From: Rubellimicrobium arenae
Lineage (GTDB): Bacteria; Pseudomonadota; Alphaproteobacteria; Rhodobacterales; Rhodobacteraceae
Length of the DNA: 64,000 nucleotides
Reading direction: 5' to 3'
Assembly: GCF_017916295.1 (NCBI RefSeq)
Contig: NZ_JAFMSS010000012.1
Span: forward strand, 67,003-131,002
Shown here: positions 34,287 through 42,988 of the stretch, piece by piece
How the letters are laid out: each line of letters starts with the position of its first letter
Numbering within the stretch: position 1 is the stretch's first letter
Notes under the pieces: generated by a model
The model's input: only the letters and a program-made list of their open reading frames with translations
The model's database searches: none
What the model was told of the DNA's origin: nothing
Translations under genes and position numbers: made by a program

Positions 34287-34629
34287 TCACAGCCCCTCGC
34301 GCCTCGGCTCGGGGCCGCGCGGCATGGCCGCGCCGTCACTCATCAGGACCATGCGGAAGCTCGCGGCCGGGGCACAGCTGCCGATGGACGGATAGCCGGG
34401 CTGATCGGCCAGGACGACGCGGGTGGGGCGCCCCCCGCAGCCGAAACAGCGGAGCCGCGCCGCCACGTCGAGGAGCCGGGCGCCCGGCCCGATCCGGGAC
34501 GCCAGCCTCGCCAGGGGCGGGCTCGTGAGCCGGTAGCTCGGGACAGCCGCAGAACACGTCGAGCCACCACCATCGGGGCAGATCGGCCAGGGTGGCAGTT
34601 GCGAGGAGCGGCTCCAGACACCGGAGCAC
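34287..34629 (-). pseudogene. Frameshifted zinc-ribbon-like hypothetical gene
   Basis: Two minus-strand frames join into one plausible protein: an N-terminal LEPLLATATLADLPRWWWLDVFCGCP in one frame and a C-terminal LARLASRIGPGARLLDVAARLRCFGCGGRPTRVVL in another. The combined C-x-C and C-x2-C pairs look like a zinc ribbon of a small hypothetical family I have seen in alphaproteobacteria. The frame change near 34520 would break it. A sequencing error or two separate genes cannot be excluded. Confidence 0.4.
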
Positions 34630-34924
34630 CCGCGCGCTTTTCTTTGCTCCCTTCTAGGCACATTGTGGACGTCCCTTGGGAGGCAAGGTGGCTTCTTGAA
34701 CGTCTGGCGCGCAGTCGGGTGCCGACATCTGTCCGGCCTTTGGTGCGGCCCTGAGATGCCGCAGGCCCGTATGGGAGTTCGCGGACCGGCTCCATGTCGG
34801 AACCGCGGGCTCGTGGGCACGCTGCCCCTGTCTGGTTCTGTCCTGTCCCGTCTCGTCGCCCGTTGCGCCGTACCGTCCGTCTGCCCCTCCTGCCTCCCCA
34901 GCAGCCTCCCACCGACGGCCCTGA

Positions 34925-35333
34925 TCAGGCAACCACAGGAGGAGCTCTGTAGACCTCACCCCTTGCGAGCAACGCCCAAGCCGTCCTGGCCATCTTGTTG
35001 GCGAGGGCCACGATGACCAGCATGCGCGGCTTGCGGGCGAGCATCCGCGCCAGCCAGGAGCCTGCGGCCAGATCGCGTCGGCTCGCATGGCGCACCACGG
35101 CGCCGGCCCCGACGACAAGCAGCCGTCGCAGGGTGCGCCCGCCCATCCGGGAGATGGTGCCCAGCTTCTGCTTGCCTCCTGTCGACCACGCAGGGCGAGA
35201 ACTGGCCGAAGAACTCCAGCACCTTCGCTCGTCGCAGCGTCTTGCGAAACACGACCCGGCCTGCCGCATCGGCACCGTGCGCCTGAAAGACCAGCTTCGC
35301 CAGATCCAGCCCAACCGTGGTCGCCCCTCCCAT
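34925..35333 (-). pseudogene. IS110-family transposase remnant with internal deletion
   Basis: The first about 50 codons (MGGATTVGLDLAKLVFQAHGADAAGR...KVLEFFGQFSPCVV) are the IS110 N-terminal DEDD start. After a frame change near 35185, the text jumps to the C-terminal IS110 signature LGTISRMGGRTLRRLLVVGAGAVVRH...LARKPRMLVIVALANKMARTAWALLARGEVYR. The roughly 200 residues normally between are missing, including most of the catalytic core. Nonfunctional. Confidence 0.8.
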
Positions 35334-35412
35334 GGACGCCTCCCTCGAGTGGTGTTCGACACCCCCACTCTGGCCCAGCAAGGCCACCGGGGGCGTCCAC
35401 CCGATCAGGACT

Positions 35413-35790
35413 TCACTGATTGCGGTTGAGCGCTTCCGCGATCTGCCGCACGCTGAGCGGCTTCTCGAGGCGGGGCAGGTCGCGGTAGCGCTCCGGGATC
35501 GACCACGCCTCGTAGCCGGTGGCGAACACAACGCGGATGAGCCGCTCCCGCAGGGTGTAGACCAGCGGGTAGACCATGTCGCAGCCCAGGTTGATGTCGA
35601 GAACGGCGGCGTCGGGGGCGGGGCTGGTGTTCAGGAGGTCCATCGCCCCCTCGATGTCCGGCACCGGGCCCAGCACCAGGGCGCCCGCGTCCTCGAGCTC
35701 GGCCTGGAGGTCCTGGGCCATGAGGTAATCGTCCTCCACGAGGAGGATGCGGCGGCCCTGGAGCGTGACGTGTGCGACCGGCTCAGCCAT
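35413..35790 (-). CDS. Single-domain response regulator, coupled to HWE kinase
   Basis: Receiver-only protein of 125 residues. Acidic pair in ILLVEDDYLMAQDLQAEL, phosphoacceptor Asp in DAAVLDINLG, Thr in VFATGYE and Lys in RLEKPLS are all present, so phosphorylation is expected. No output domain; such proteins relay phosphate or act by protein contact. The start lies eight bases inside the 3' end of the giant HWE kinase gene, its obvious partner. Confidence 0.9.
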   Translation of the reverse strand: MAEPVAHVTLQGRRILLVEDDYLMAQDLQAELEDAGALVLGPVPDIEGAMDLLNTSPAPDAAVLDINLGCDMVYPLVYTLRERLIRVVFATGYEAWSIPERYRDLPRLEKPLSVRQIAEALNRNQ

Positions 35791-38700
35791 CGGGATCTCC
35801 CTGGCTGGAGAAGGCCACGTCGAGCGTGGAGGACACCGGCACGATGATGGTGCAGCGCACGCCGTCGGGGGTCAGCTCGTAGGTGGTCTGCGCCTTGAGC
35901 TGGTAGGGCAGCGCCCGTTCGATCAGCTCGCGCCCGTAGCCCTGCCGGCGGCGCTGGGGCTGTCCGTTGATCGCCGCCTCGTTCGGGGCCCCATCAGGGT
36001 GGAGCACCGGCACCCCGCTCTCCCGCCAGTCCACCCGCAGCCGCTGCTCGGTCTCTTGGCCCGGCACCAGGCTCCACTTCACCTCGAGGTGGCCTTCGGG
36101 CTTCGACAAGGCCCCATACTTGAGGGCGTTGGTCGCCAGCTCGTGGAGGGCGAGCGCAAAGGTCTGCACCGTGGCCGAGCGCAGGCGGATGCCCTTGGGG
36201 CCGCGCAAGCTGATCTGCTGGCCGTGCCCGTCCCCGTCCGCGATGCCGTGGGCCTGGAGCTCGGTCTGGAGGAGCTGGTCAAAGGTGATGCGGTCGCCGT
36301 CCTCCAGGCGGGACAGCAGGCCGTTGACGCGGGCCAGCGCGTCGAGCCGGGGCCGGAAGCGGGCGCGGAAGTCGTCCAGCGTCTCCGCGGTGGCGAAGGT
36401 CTTCTCCGTCACCCCCTTCACCACGCCCACCAGGTTCCTCGAGCGGTGCTGGAGCTCGGCCACCAGCACGCGCAGGCGGTCCTGCAGCTCCACCTCGGCG
36501 GTGGCGTCATGCCCGATGCCGGCGATGCGCTGCACCCGGCCCGCCTCGTCGAGAAGCGGAAAGTCGGTGTCGCGGATCCAGCAGACCTGCCCGTCGGGGC
36601 GCAGGATGCGGAAGGCGTGCAGGACGTGCTCGCCCTCGCGCACCTGCCGGAGGGCCTCGAGTGCCTTGTCGCGGTCCTCGGGCAGGATGAGATCCGCCCA
36701 GCGGCGGACGTGGTTGCCGCCCAGGATGTCTTCGAGCTTGGTCCCGTAGATCTCCTCAAAGGCGGGGCTGACATACTCGAAGGCGAGGCTCTCGGCGTCG
36801 CGGATCCAAAGCACGTCCGCCGAGGCCTCGCCGAACTGCCGGAAGCGCGCCTCGCTCGACCGCAGGGCCTCCTCGGTGGCCCGCCGTTCGGTCACGTCCT
36901 GGCCCACCTTGAGGAAGCCCGTGACCCTGCCGTCAGGTCCCGTGAGCGGCCGGGTCATGCCCTCGATGAACACGCGGCTGCCGTCCTTGCGCTGGTGCCA
37001 GCGCACGTCGGGCGCGTGGCCGTTCTCCCGGGCCTCCTGCCGCTCCTTCGCGGGCTGGCCCGCCTCCCGATCCTCGGGGGTAAAGGTCATGCCGACGGGC
37101 TGACCCACCGCCTCCTCGGCCGACCAGCCGAAGACCTCCTGGGCGCCGGCAGGCCAGGTCTCGATCCGGCCTGCCGCATCGGTGGTGAAGATGGCGTGGT
37201 CGGCGGCCGTCTGCACGATGGCGCGGAAGCGCTCCTCGCTCGCGCGCAGACGATCCTCGGCCGTCCGCCGCTCGGTGACGTCCTCGAAGAGGACCGCCAC
37301 GCGGGGGCTGCTCGCGTCCTCCGGATCAGGCTTGAACAAGTAGAAGTCGAACCACTGGCCGGTGGCGTTGGCGAAGTCCTCCCGCCGCTCGGGCTGGCCT
37401 GTCCGGGCCACGCGTCCCCAGTGCTCGTACCAGGCGAGCTCCCAGTCCGCGATCTCGCTCATGCGCCGGCCCGCGATGTCGACGCCCAGGATGCGCGCGG
37501 CGGCCGGGTTGGCCTCCAGGTAGATGACGTCCACTGCGTGCCCGGCCTCGTCGAAGATCACGTCGCCCAAGGCATAACCCTGGTCCATGCTCTCGAAGAG
37601 CGAGCGATACCGGACCTCGCTGTCGCGCAGCGCCGCCTCGGCGCGGGCGCGCGCCATCGCCGCCCAGGTGCGCTCGGCCGTCTCTTGGGTGAGCGCCACC
37701 TCCGCGTCGGTCCAGGGATAAGGCTCGTGGTTGTGGACCATCAGGTTGAGCGCGAGGCGGCCACCGTCGATCAGCGGCACGCTCAGGCCTGCCCGGACGC
37801 CGATCGCCGCAAGCGCTTCGAGATCCGGCCGGGCATAGGGCGGCTCGCCCACATCGTCGAAGCAGACCGTCACTCCGGCCCGAAGCTCGTCCAGCAGCGG
37901 CCCGAGAAAGTCGGACTGCCGCAAGGTGGCTGGATGCGTCTCGGCGCCCTCCGCGGTCCAACCCCGGCGGATATGGACCAGGTCGTGCTCGTCGTCGAAC
38001 TCCCCGAACGCGACCCGGGAGGCCTTGAGCTGGAGCCCCAGGAGCCGAGCTGCGGTCTCGACCACCTCCTCGGCGCTGGTCTGGACGCGCATGGCGTCCC
38101 CAAGCGCCAGCAGGAACGCCTGCCGCTCCTCGCTGTCCCGCAGCGCCGCCTCCGCCCGTTTACGTTCGGTGATGTTGTTGAAAACGTGGGCGACGAACCG
38201 TCCGCCCTCGCCAACTGGCGAGAAATAGACGTCGAACCAGCCATCGACGTCCTGCTGATAGTGCTGGACCCGGACCGGTCGACCGGTTCGCACCAACTCC
38301 CGGTACAAGTCCACCCAGTAGTCTTCGACTCTCGGCAAGACGTCGAAGAGCGACCGGCCGATGACGTCATGAAGGCCGCTCTGACGTTCGTAGGCTGCGT
38401 TCACCTCGCGGAAGATCACGTCGATAATCTCGCCCTGGTTGTCGTAGACCAGCTCCTGAATCGCCAGCCCCTCGTCGATCGCGTCGAACAGCGTACGGAA
38501 CTTCGCCTCGCTCCCGCGCAGCGCCGCCTCGGCGCGGGCCCGCTCCATCGCTGCCCAGGTGCGCTCGGCCGCCTCCTCCACGAGGGCGATCTCCTCGGGT
38601 GTCCAACGGCGCGCCCGAGACGAGACGGCCATGAGCGACGTGGGGGCGCGTCCTTCTCCGCGCCGAATGGTCGACGCCAACATGGCCCGCATACCCAGGG

Positions 38701-39487
38701 CCTTGCTCTTGGCCCGCTCAGACTCTGGGAGGCCGCGCCCTTCGACGTCGTCGTCGATGACGAAGGTCCCGTGGAGCGCTTGCTCGTAGACCTCGGGAAA
38801 GTCCGACAGGCGAACCGTGGGCGGGAGAGGCGGGACGGTGTCGTTGCCAACCTGATAGGGGAACACCGCCTCCTCCTCGTCAGGACGGTAGAGGCTGATG
38901 CAGCAGCGGTCGAGCCGCAACTCGTCCGAGAGCATCCGGAGCGCGCGGTCCGCCACCGCATCCACGTCCGGCTCTGCCCGCAGCGCGTCCGAGAGCCGAA
39001 GCAGGAACGCCTGGGCCCGGAACCGGGCGCCGACTTCCGTGGCGAAGCCATGCACGGCCAGCACGCCACCCGCCCCGTCCCACACGGGGGTCAGCACGCC
39101 ATCCCAGACCTCGCCACCCGCCTCGCTCGCGGACGCGGGCTGGGCGGGCACGTCGATGGCCTCGCCAGCGAAGGCGCGGTCGTAGAGCGGAGCCACGGCC
39201 GGGTCGCCTTCGGGCAGGGCCTCCGCGTGCGGGCGGCCCAGCGCGCCGGGGTGGCGGGCGCCGAAGAGCCGCGCGGCCGTGTCGTTGTAAAGGAGCACCC
39301 GCTCTGGCCCGACCACCATGGTGGACACACGCGGGCTGGCGAGCATCAGCTCCGCCACGACCTTCAGCCGTTCGGGCCAGCCCTCTACGGGCCCGAGCGG
39401 TGTCGCCGTCCAGTCGTGCTCGCGGATGCGGCGGGCCATCTCGCTGTCGCCGGGCGGCCAGGCGGAACTCGTGTTGCGGGTCGTCAT
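35783..39487 (-). CDS. Multi-PAS/GAF HWE-family histidine kinase
   Basis: Large soluble sensor kinase, 1234 residues. Reading order: an N-terminal PAS-like domain (WTATPLGPVEGWPERLK, common in bacteriophytochrome-type kinases), GAF (about 140-300), PAS (about 315-440), a second GAF (about 450-610), then three PAS domains up to about 1010, each ending in a DVTERR-type linker, and a C-terminal HWE kinase module with phospho-His in ELQHRSRNLVGVV, N-box HELATNALKYGAL and the W-x-E in VDWRESG. No transmembrane helices. The start at 39487 (MTTRNTSSAWPPGDSE) has GGAGAG upstream. Coupled to the response regulator. The signal is unknown; GAF/PAS suggest redox, light or small ligands. Confidence 0.92.
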   Translation of the reverse strand: MTTRNTSSAWPPGDSEMARRIREHDWTATPLGPVEGWPERLKVVAELMLASPRVSTMVVGPERVLLYNDTAARLFGARHPGALGRPHAEALPEGDPAVAPLYDRAFAGEAIDVPAQPASASEAGGEVWDGVLTPVWDGAGGVLAVHGFATEVGARFRAQAFLLRLSDALRAEPDVDAVADRALRMLSDELRLDRCCISLYRPDEEEAVFPYQVGNDTVPPLPPTVRLSDFPEVYEQALHGTFVIDDDVEGRGLPESERAKSKALGMRAMLASTIRRGEGRAPTSLMAVSSRARRWTPEEIALVEEAAERTWAAMERARAEAALRGSEAKFRTLFDAIDEGLAIQELVYDNQGEIIDVIFREVNAAYERQSGLHDVIGRSLFDVLPRVEDYWVDLYRELVRTGRPVRVQHYQQDVDGWFDVYFSPVGEGGRFVAHVFNNITERKRAEAALRDSEERQAFLLALGDAMRVQTSAEEVVETAARLLGLQLKASRVAFGEFDDEHDLVHIRRGWTAEGAETHPATLRQSDFLGPLLDELRAGVTVCFDDVGEPPYARPDLEALAAIGVRAGLSVPLIDGGRLALNLMVHNHEPYPWTDAEVALTQETAERTWAAMARARAEAALRDSEVRYRSLFESMDQGYALGDVIFDEAGHAVDVIYLEANPAAARILGVDIAGRRMSEIADWELAWYEHWGRVARTGQPERREDFANATGQWFDFYLFKPDPEDASSPRVAVLFEDVTERRTAEDRLRASEERFRAIVQTAADHAIFTTDAAGRIETWPAGAQEVFGWSAEEAVGQPVGMTFTPEDREAGQPAKERQEARENGHAPDVRWHQRKDGSRVFIEGMTRPLTGPDGRVTGFLKVGQDVTERRATEEALRSSEARFRQFGEASADVLWIRDAESLAFEYVSPAFEEIYGTKLEDILGGNHVRRWADLILPEDRDKALEALRQVREGEHVLHAFRILRPDGQVCWIRDTDFPLLDEAGRVQRIAGIGHDATAEVELQDRLRVLVAELQHRSRNLVGVVKGVTEKTFATAETLDDFRARFRPRLDALARVNGLLSRLEDGDRITFDQLLQTELQAHGIADGDGHGQQISLRGPKGIRLRSATVQTFALALHELATNALKYGALSKPEGHLEVKWSLVPGQETEQRLRVDWRESGVPVLHPDGAPNEAAINGQPQRRRQGYGRELIERALPYQLKAQTTYELTPDGVRCTIIVPVSSTLDVAFSSQGDPDG

Positions 39488-39595
39488 CGCCAACTCTCCA
39501 GCCCTCGAGGGGCTCATGCCGAACAGGGCGAGCCGCAGCCGGTTCCCCGCCGACCGGCCATCTCCTGAGCCGGAGTATCACGAGGAGGGCTCCCC

Positions 39596-40100
39596 ATGGA
39601 CAACCTGTTCTGGCTGAGCGTGGCGCAGATGGTCCGTCCGAGACCCTTCCTCCCTCGCCCTCACGGCAGACCACGCGTGGATGACCGGCGGGGGCTCAGC
39701 GGCATCATATTCGTGAACCGCAACGGCCTGCGCTGGCGCGATGCGCCCACCGCCTAAGGCTCGCACAAGACACTCACCACGCGGTGGCGACGCTCGAGCC
39801 GCAACGGCGTGTTCGCACGTATCCTCCTGGCGTTGTCGCATGCGCGACCTGAGGTCAAGACCCTGATGTTGGATGCCACCTGCCTGAAGGTCCACCGGAC
39901 GGCGGCGAGCTTGCGCGCCTTCAAAGGTCTGAAGTCAGGTCGTCGCCTGATCGGGCGCACGAAGGGTGGCCTCACCTCCAAGCTCCACGTCGTGGCCGAT
40001 GCGCAAGGCCGGCCCATCCAGATGTTTCTGAGCGCCGGTCACCGGAGTGACTACATAGGGGCGCTAGCCCTGCCCTCGTCATTGCCGGGCGCCCAAGTAT
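39596..40100 (+). pseudogene. IS5-family transposase with nonsense codon and lost 3' end
   Basis: The frame starts MDNLFWLSVAQMVRPRPFLPRPHGRPRVDDRRGLSGIIF, a standard IS5 N-terminus, and runs to RWRDAPTA where a TAA at 39755-39757 replaces the usual Tyr codon. The same frame then continues (GSHKTL...FARILLALSHARPEVKTLMLDATCLKVHRTAA...GRTKGGLTSKLHVVADAQGRP) with the first catalytic Asp in LDAT, but stops matching after GHRSDYIGAL; the other catalytic residues are gone. Clearly inactive. Confidence 0.85.
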
Positions 40101-40582
40101 GTTGCTGAATGCACGGGGCTTTAGATCCGTCTGGAGCGCGTATCGCAGACTTTGGGCATGCGCCTGTCAAGCCGGGCATCGGCGTCACGTTGAGCAGAGG
40201 GATTTAGGCGCACTTAGGCCTGAGGTTCTCGCCTTTGGCAGCTAGGCTGCGAGCGCTGCGTTGGTCCCCGATAGTGCGCCCTGCTCGACCCGATCATGCG
40301 ATGCAAAACGCGACCGAAGGTCAGCGGACTGGGACGCCCCAGTCACAGACGATGGACAAGGTAGCTGACCATTGAAGTGAAAGAGTCGTGCCCGAATGTT
40401 TCGCAACGAATGGAAAGCTCACGTCAGGCCGACTTCACCAACGCTGAGAGGCGACAATCAGAAGACCCGCGAAAACCTTCGATTCTCGCTGGACTGACAC
40501 CGTCGCTGCAAAGCTTTGGGGGATCTCTGGCGGGCCAAGAGCGAAGGCGTCGGGCGGACGCCTTCGCTGCAAAGGCTGGAAG
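40101..40582. other. Non-coding stretch after the IS5 remnant
   Basis: About 480 bases. Nothing with a ribosome site and reasonable protein composition is visible on either strand; probably insertion-sequence debris and downstream sequence of the HdeA-like gene. Confidence 0.5.
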
Positions 40583-41038
40583 TCAGCCGCCGCTCCCCGT
40601 GGCGCTTTCTGACCCGGTGGTCTCGCCCGCCGCTCCGTTGCCGGACTGCGCTTGGGCCATTGCGTCGGTCACCATCATGTCAGGATTGTCGGCACAGGCT
40701 GACTGGAGCGCGGTCAGCATGTCCCCGGGCAAGGCGGCTTGCCCGGTCGTTCCAGCTGTAGCGTCCGAGCCCGCGACTCCGGTGGTGGTTCCGCCCGAGG
40801 TTCCTTCCGTCGACGCAGCCGCGCCGGACGCGTCACCCGCGGTTGCAGCGGTCGTCGAATCGGAAGCCTCCCCTGCTCCTCCGACTTGCAGAGACGCCAT
40901 AGCGCCGGCCTGAGCCGTCGCATCCATGCCGGAGAAGTCGGCACATGTCATGGTGCTGGTATCCGGCGCGGCCTCTTGGGACAGGGCCGGGAACGCAACC
41001 AGCATCGAGGTTGCGACCAATCCGATCAGTTGTCTCAT
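40583..41038 (-). CDS. HdeA-like secreted protein with low-complexity insert
   Basis: Exported protein of 151 residues with signal peptide MRQLIGLVATSMLVAFPALSQ. The mature part resembles the acid-stress chaperone family HdeA/HdeB: TCADFSGMDATAQAGAMASLQ (Cys32) and LQSACADNPDMMVTDAM (Cys115) are the two disulfide-bearing halves. Between them, residues about 54-100 are a Ser/Thr/Ala/Gly tract absent from classic HdeA, and a similar tail follows 130. The start at 41038 is fixed by AGGAGGAG just upstream; an ATG 11 codons earlier has none. Acid chaperone function is inferred only from the family. Confidence 0.72.
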   Translation of the reverse strand: MRQLIGLVATSMLVAFPALSQEAAPDTSTMTCADFSGMDATAQAGAMASLQVGGAGEASDSTTAATAGDASGAAASTEGTSGGTTTGVAGSDATAGTTGQAALPGDMLTALQSACADNPDMMVTDAMAQAQSGNGAAGETTGSESATGSGG

Positions 41039-41330
41039 AGCTCTCCTCCTGAACGCCGCAGCCTGCGGCACTCAGTCAACGAAGGAACGGTCGAATCGTT
41101 CGTCGTGCGTCCGGCCTCAAGCCATTACCTGCCGTCTCCCCGCGTGTGGCCCTGCCCTACGCCTCAGGGTAGCCGACCTCTCGCAGAGAGTCTGACAGGC
41201 TGGACCCTGCCGGATGTCCCACCCGTGGTCCGCCGACCAATCCTTGGGCCATGGCAAAGGGACAGGACCGACATCGGAGCAGATCGGTCGCATCGGTGCG
41301 GAAGGCGTCCCATCCGGCAACTCCGCTGTC

Positions 41331-41801
41331 CTAAAGGAACCTGAATCGCGACCTGGCAGGCTGCAGGCCCAACTCCCTTAGACTTTCGTTGTAGTTCAGG
41401 ACCCCAAGGCGGTCGGCGACCAGTCTCGCAAGGCGGCGTGCCGCACGGGTTGCATGAGGTTCGGGATCGGGATCTTCGGAGAACGCAGCGAAACACCCTG
41501 CCCTGTCCTTTTCGAGATGCAGGCGAAAACCCGTGTAGCGCCGCCGCCCATTGATTTCGACCGAACGTGCCTCTTCCGCGGTTCCCTGCTCCGACATGAC
41601 AATCTGAAAGTCCGGCAAGAGCGCCGACGAGAATTCCACGACCTGATCAGACCCCACCATGACGTCCGAGAACTCGGAAGTTAGCCTCTGCAGCAACGTC
41701 GCTTGGGGGAGGGAAAGGAATTCGGTTCGGAGACGCCGGCCCAGGCTGGCCAGGGTCGAGGCTGTTTTCTTGGTTCTCCAACTTGGCCAGAGCTCCAACA
41801 T
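41331..41801 (-). CDS. Hypothetical protein (156 residues)
   Basis: Begins MLELWPSWRTKKTASTLASLGRRLRTEF with a strong AGGAGG five bases upstream of the ATG, so it is likely expressed. It is cytoplasmic by composition, with no signal or membrane segment. A mixed beta region (VVEFSSALLPDFQIVMSEQG...VEINGRRRYTGFRLHLEKDRAG) is followed by a C-terminal helical part (HATRAARRLARLVADRLGVLNYNESLRELGL). I do not recognise a family. It lies among accessory DNA, facing away from the next hypothetical gene. Confidence 0.55.
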   Translation of the reverse strand: MLELWPSWRTKKTASTLASLGRRLRTEFLSLPQATLLQRLTSEFSDVMVGSDQVVEFSSALLPDFQIVMSEQGTAEEARSVEINGRRRYTGFRLHLEKDRAGCFAAFSEDPDPEPHATRAARRLARLVADRLGVLNYNESLRELGLQPARSRFRFL

Positions 41802-42193
41802 GTAGTCCTCCTAGATCATTGCGATCATTGAAGAAATTGGATCTGGAATCCACAAGCTCGCACAGTGCCGTTCGTGGTAGACTGTGGCAAACTTCATACC
41901 TTCGGACAATAAGAGCCAGGATTCTCGGGAATCCTGATCCAGATCGATCCTCGATATCCCGATGCGCCGCCACTTGCCGCTAACGAGCCGACTGAGAACT
42001 GGAAGGTCCAACTATTTCCTGTCCAGATACGATGCTCTGATTATGAGCCAAACTGGCGACCCTGAAGTTCCAATCAGCGTCGCGCGTCGAGAAACAAATT
42101 GCCGACACGTAAGCAATCCCATTCAACTCAGCCGCCCACTGACCTTTGCGACTCGGGAGCGCCGAAGCCTCCCGTGAACGGCAGGACAGTCGA
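41802..42193. other. Divergent intergenic region between two hypothetical genes
   Basis: About 390 bases, locally less GC-rich than the backbone. It should hold promoters for both flanking genes; I cannot assign boxes with confidence. Confidence 0.4.
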
Positions 42194-42847
42194 ATGCGGC
42201 CAAAACGCTTCTTTCGTTTTCCCTGCGGAAGCGATCAACACAATTCTGCCACAGAAAATCCCCAGTATCCTGAGAACCGCCCGCCGCTCGAGGAGGAGCT
42301 GGCAGGTTTGCGTCGGGATGGGACGGTGCCGGAACGGATCGTATCGTTCATGTCGGGTCGAAGGATCGAGAGCAGCCGTGACTACTTCACGGCTGTGGTC
42401 ACTCCGAACTACGAGACATTCTTCGAGCAGACTGCGACTTTCGCCAGCGCGGTGAACCTTGTTGCCTGCCTGGTCGATTTCCACCGCTGGCTCTTCGATG
42501 AATATGCCGACCAGCTCCGGCTGCTTTACCAGGCTCAGTTGGGCTCAGCTGCCGAGTTCTGGGACATCGTGCGTTCGGCAGATACAAAGTTCGAGTGTCT
42601 CGCGTCGCTTCTCGGCGTCCCTCCTAAGATGGAGCTGGTCCATCACGCGCCGGCGCCGACCCGCGGGCTGCGCGATGTGGAGATGACCTACACGCGCTAT
42701 GCGTCGCCGCGTAGGGCAGCAGGACGCGGGCGCGGCCCCAGCCAGTTCACCATCGTGCATGGCGAGACGGGTGTTCCTTTCGAGGACTGCGTCGCGGACC
42801 TGCACCGTCTCTGGTCGTCGTTGCTGGCCCGGCTGGGCGACTCGTGA
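42194..42847 (+). CDS. Hypothetical protein (217 residues)
   Basis: Begins MRPKRFFRFPCGSDQH. The central part is helical with aromatic clusters (DYFTAVVTPNYETFFEQTATFASAVNLVACLVDFHRWLFDEYADQLRLLYQAQLGSAAEFWDIV). No signal peptide, metal motif or known domain is recognised. An in-frame start at 42146 is possible, but 42194 is a better match to an initiator context. Orphan gene in accessory DNA; function unknown. Confidence 0.5.
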   Translation: MRPKRFFRFPCGSDQHNSATENPQYPENRPPLEEELAGLRRDGTVPERIVSFMSGRRIESSRDYFTAVVTPNYETFFEQTATFASAVNLVACLVDFHRWLFDEYADQLRLLYQAQLGSAAEFWDIVRSADTKFECLASLLGVPPKMELVHHAPAPTRGLRDVEMTYTRYASPRRAAGRGRGPSQFTIVHGETGVPFEDCVADLHRLWSSLLARLGDS

Positions 42848-42988
42848 TCGAGCCGCCCGGGACGGACCGGGGATGCCCGGCCGCCTGCCGTTGTCCGTGC
42901 ACGCTTGGCCCACGACCGCAAGGTCAGGAACAGGCCAGTGAACGCGCGGACTGATTGGCCCCCTAGGGGCCGTGCCGGCGAAAGGCCA

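Noticed and set aside
35747..39568. A 1273-codon plus-strand open frame
   Set aside because: It is exactly antisense to the HWE kinase gene, whose domains are unmistakable; the plus-strand translation has no recognisable features.
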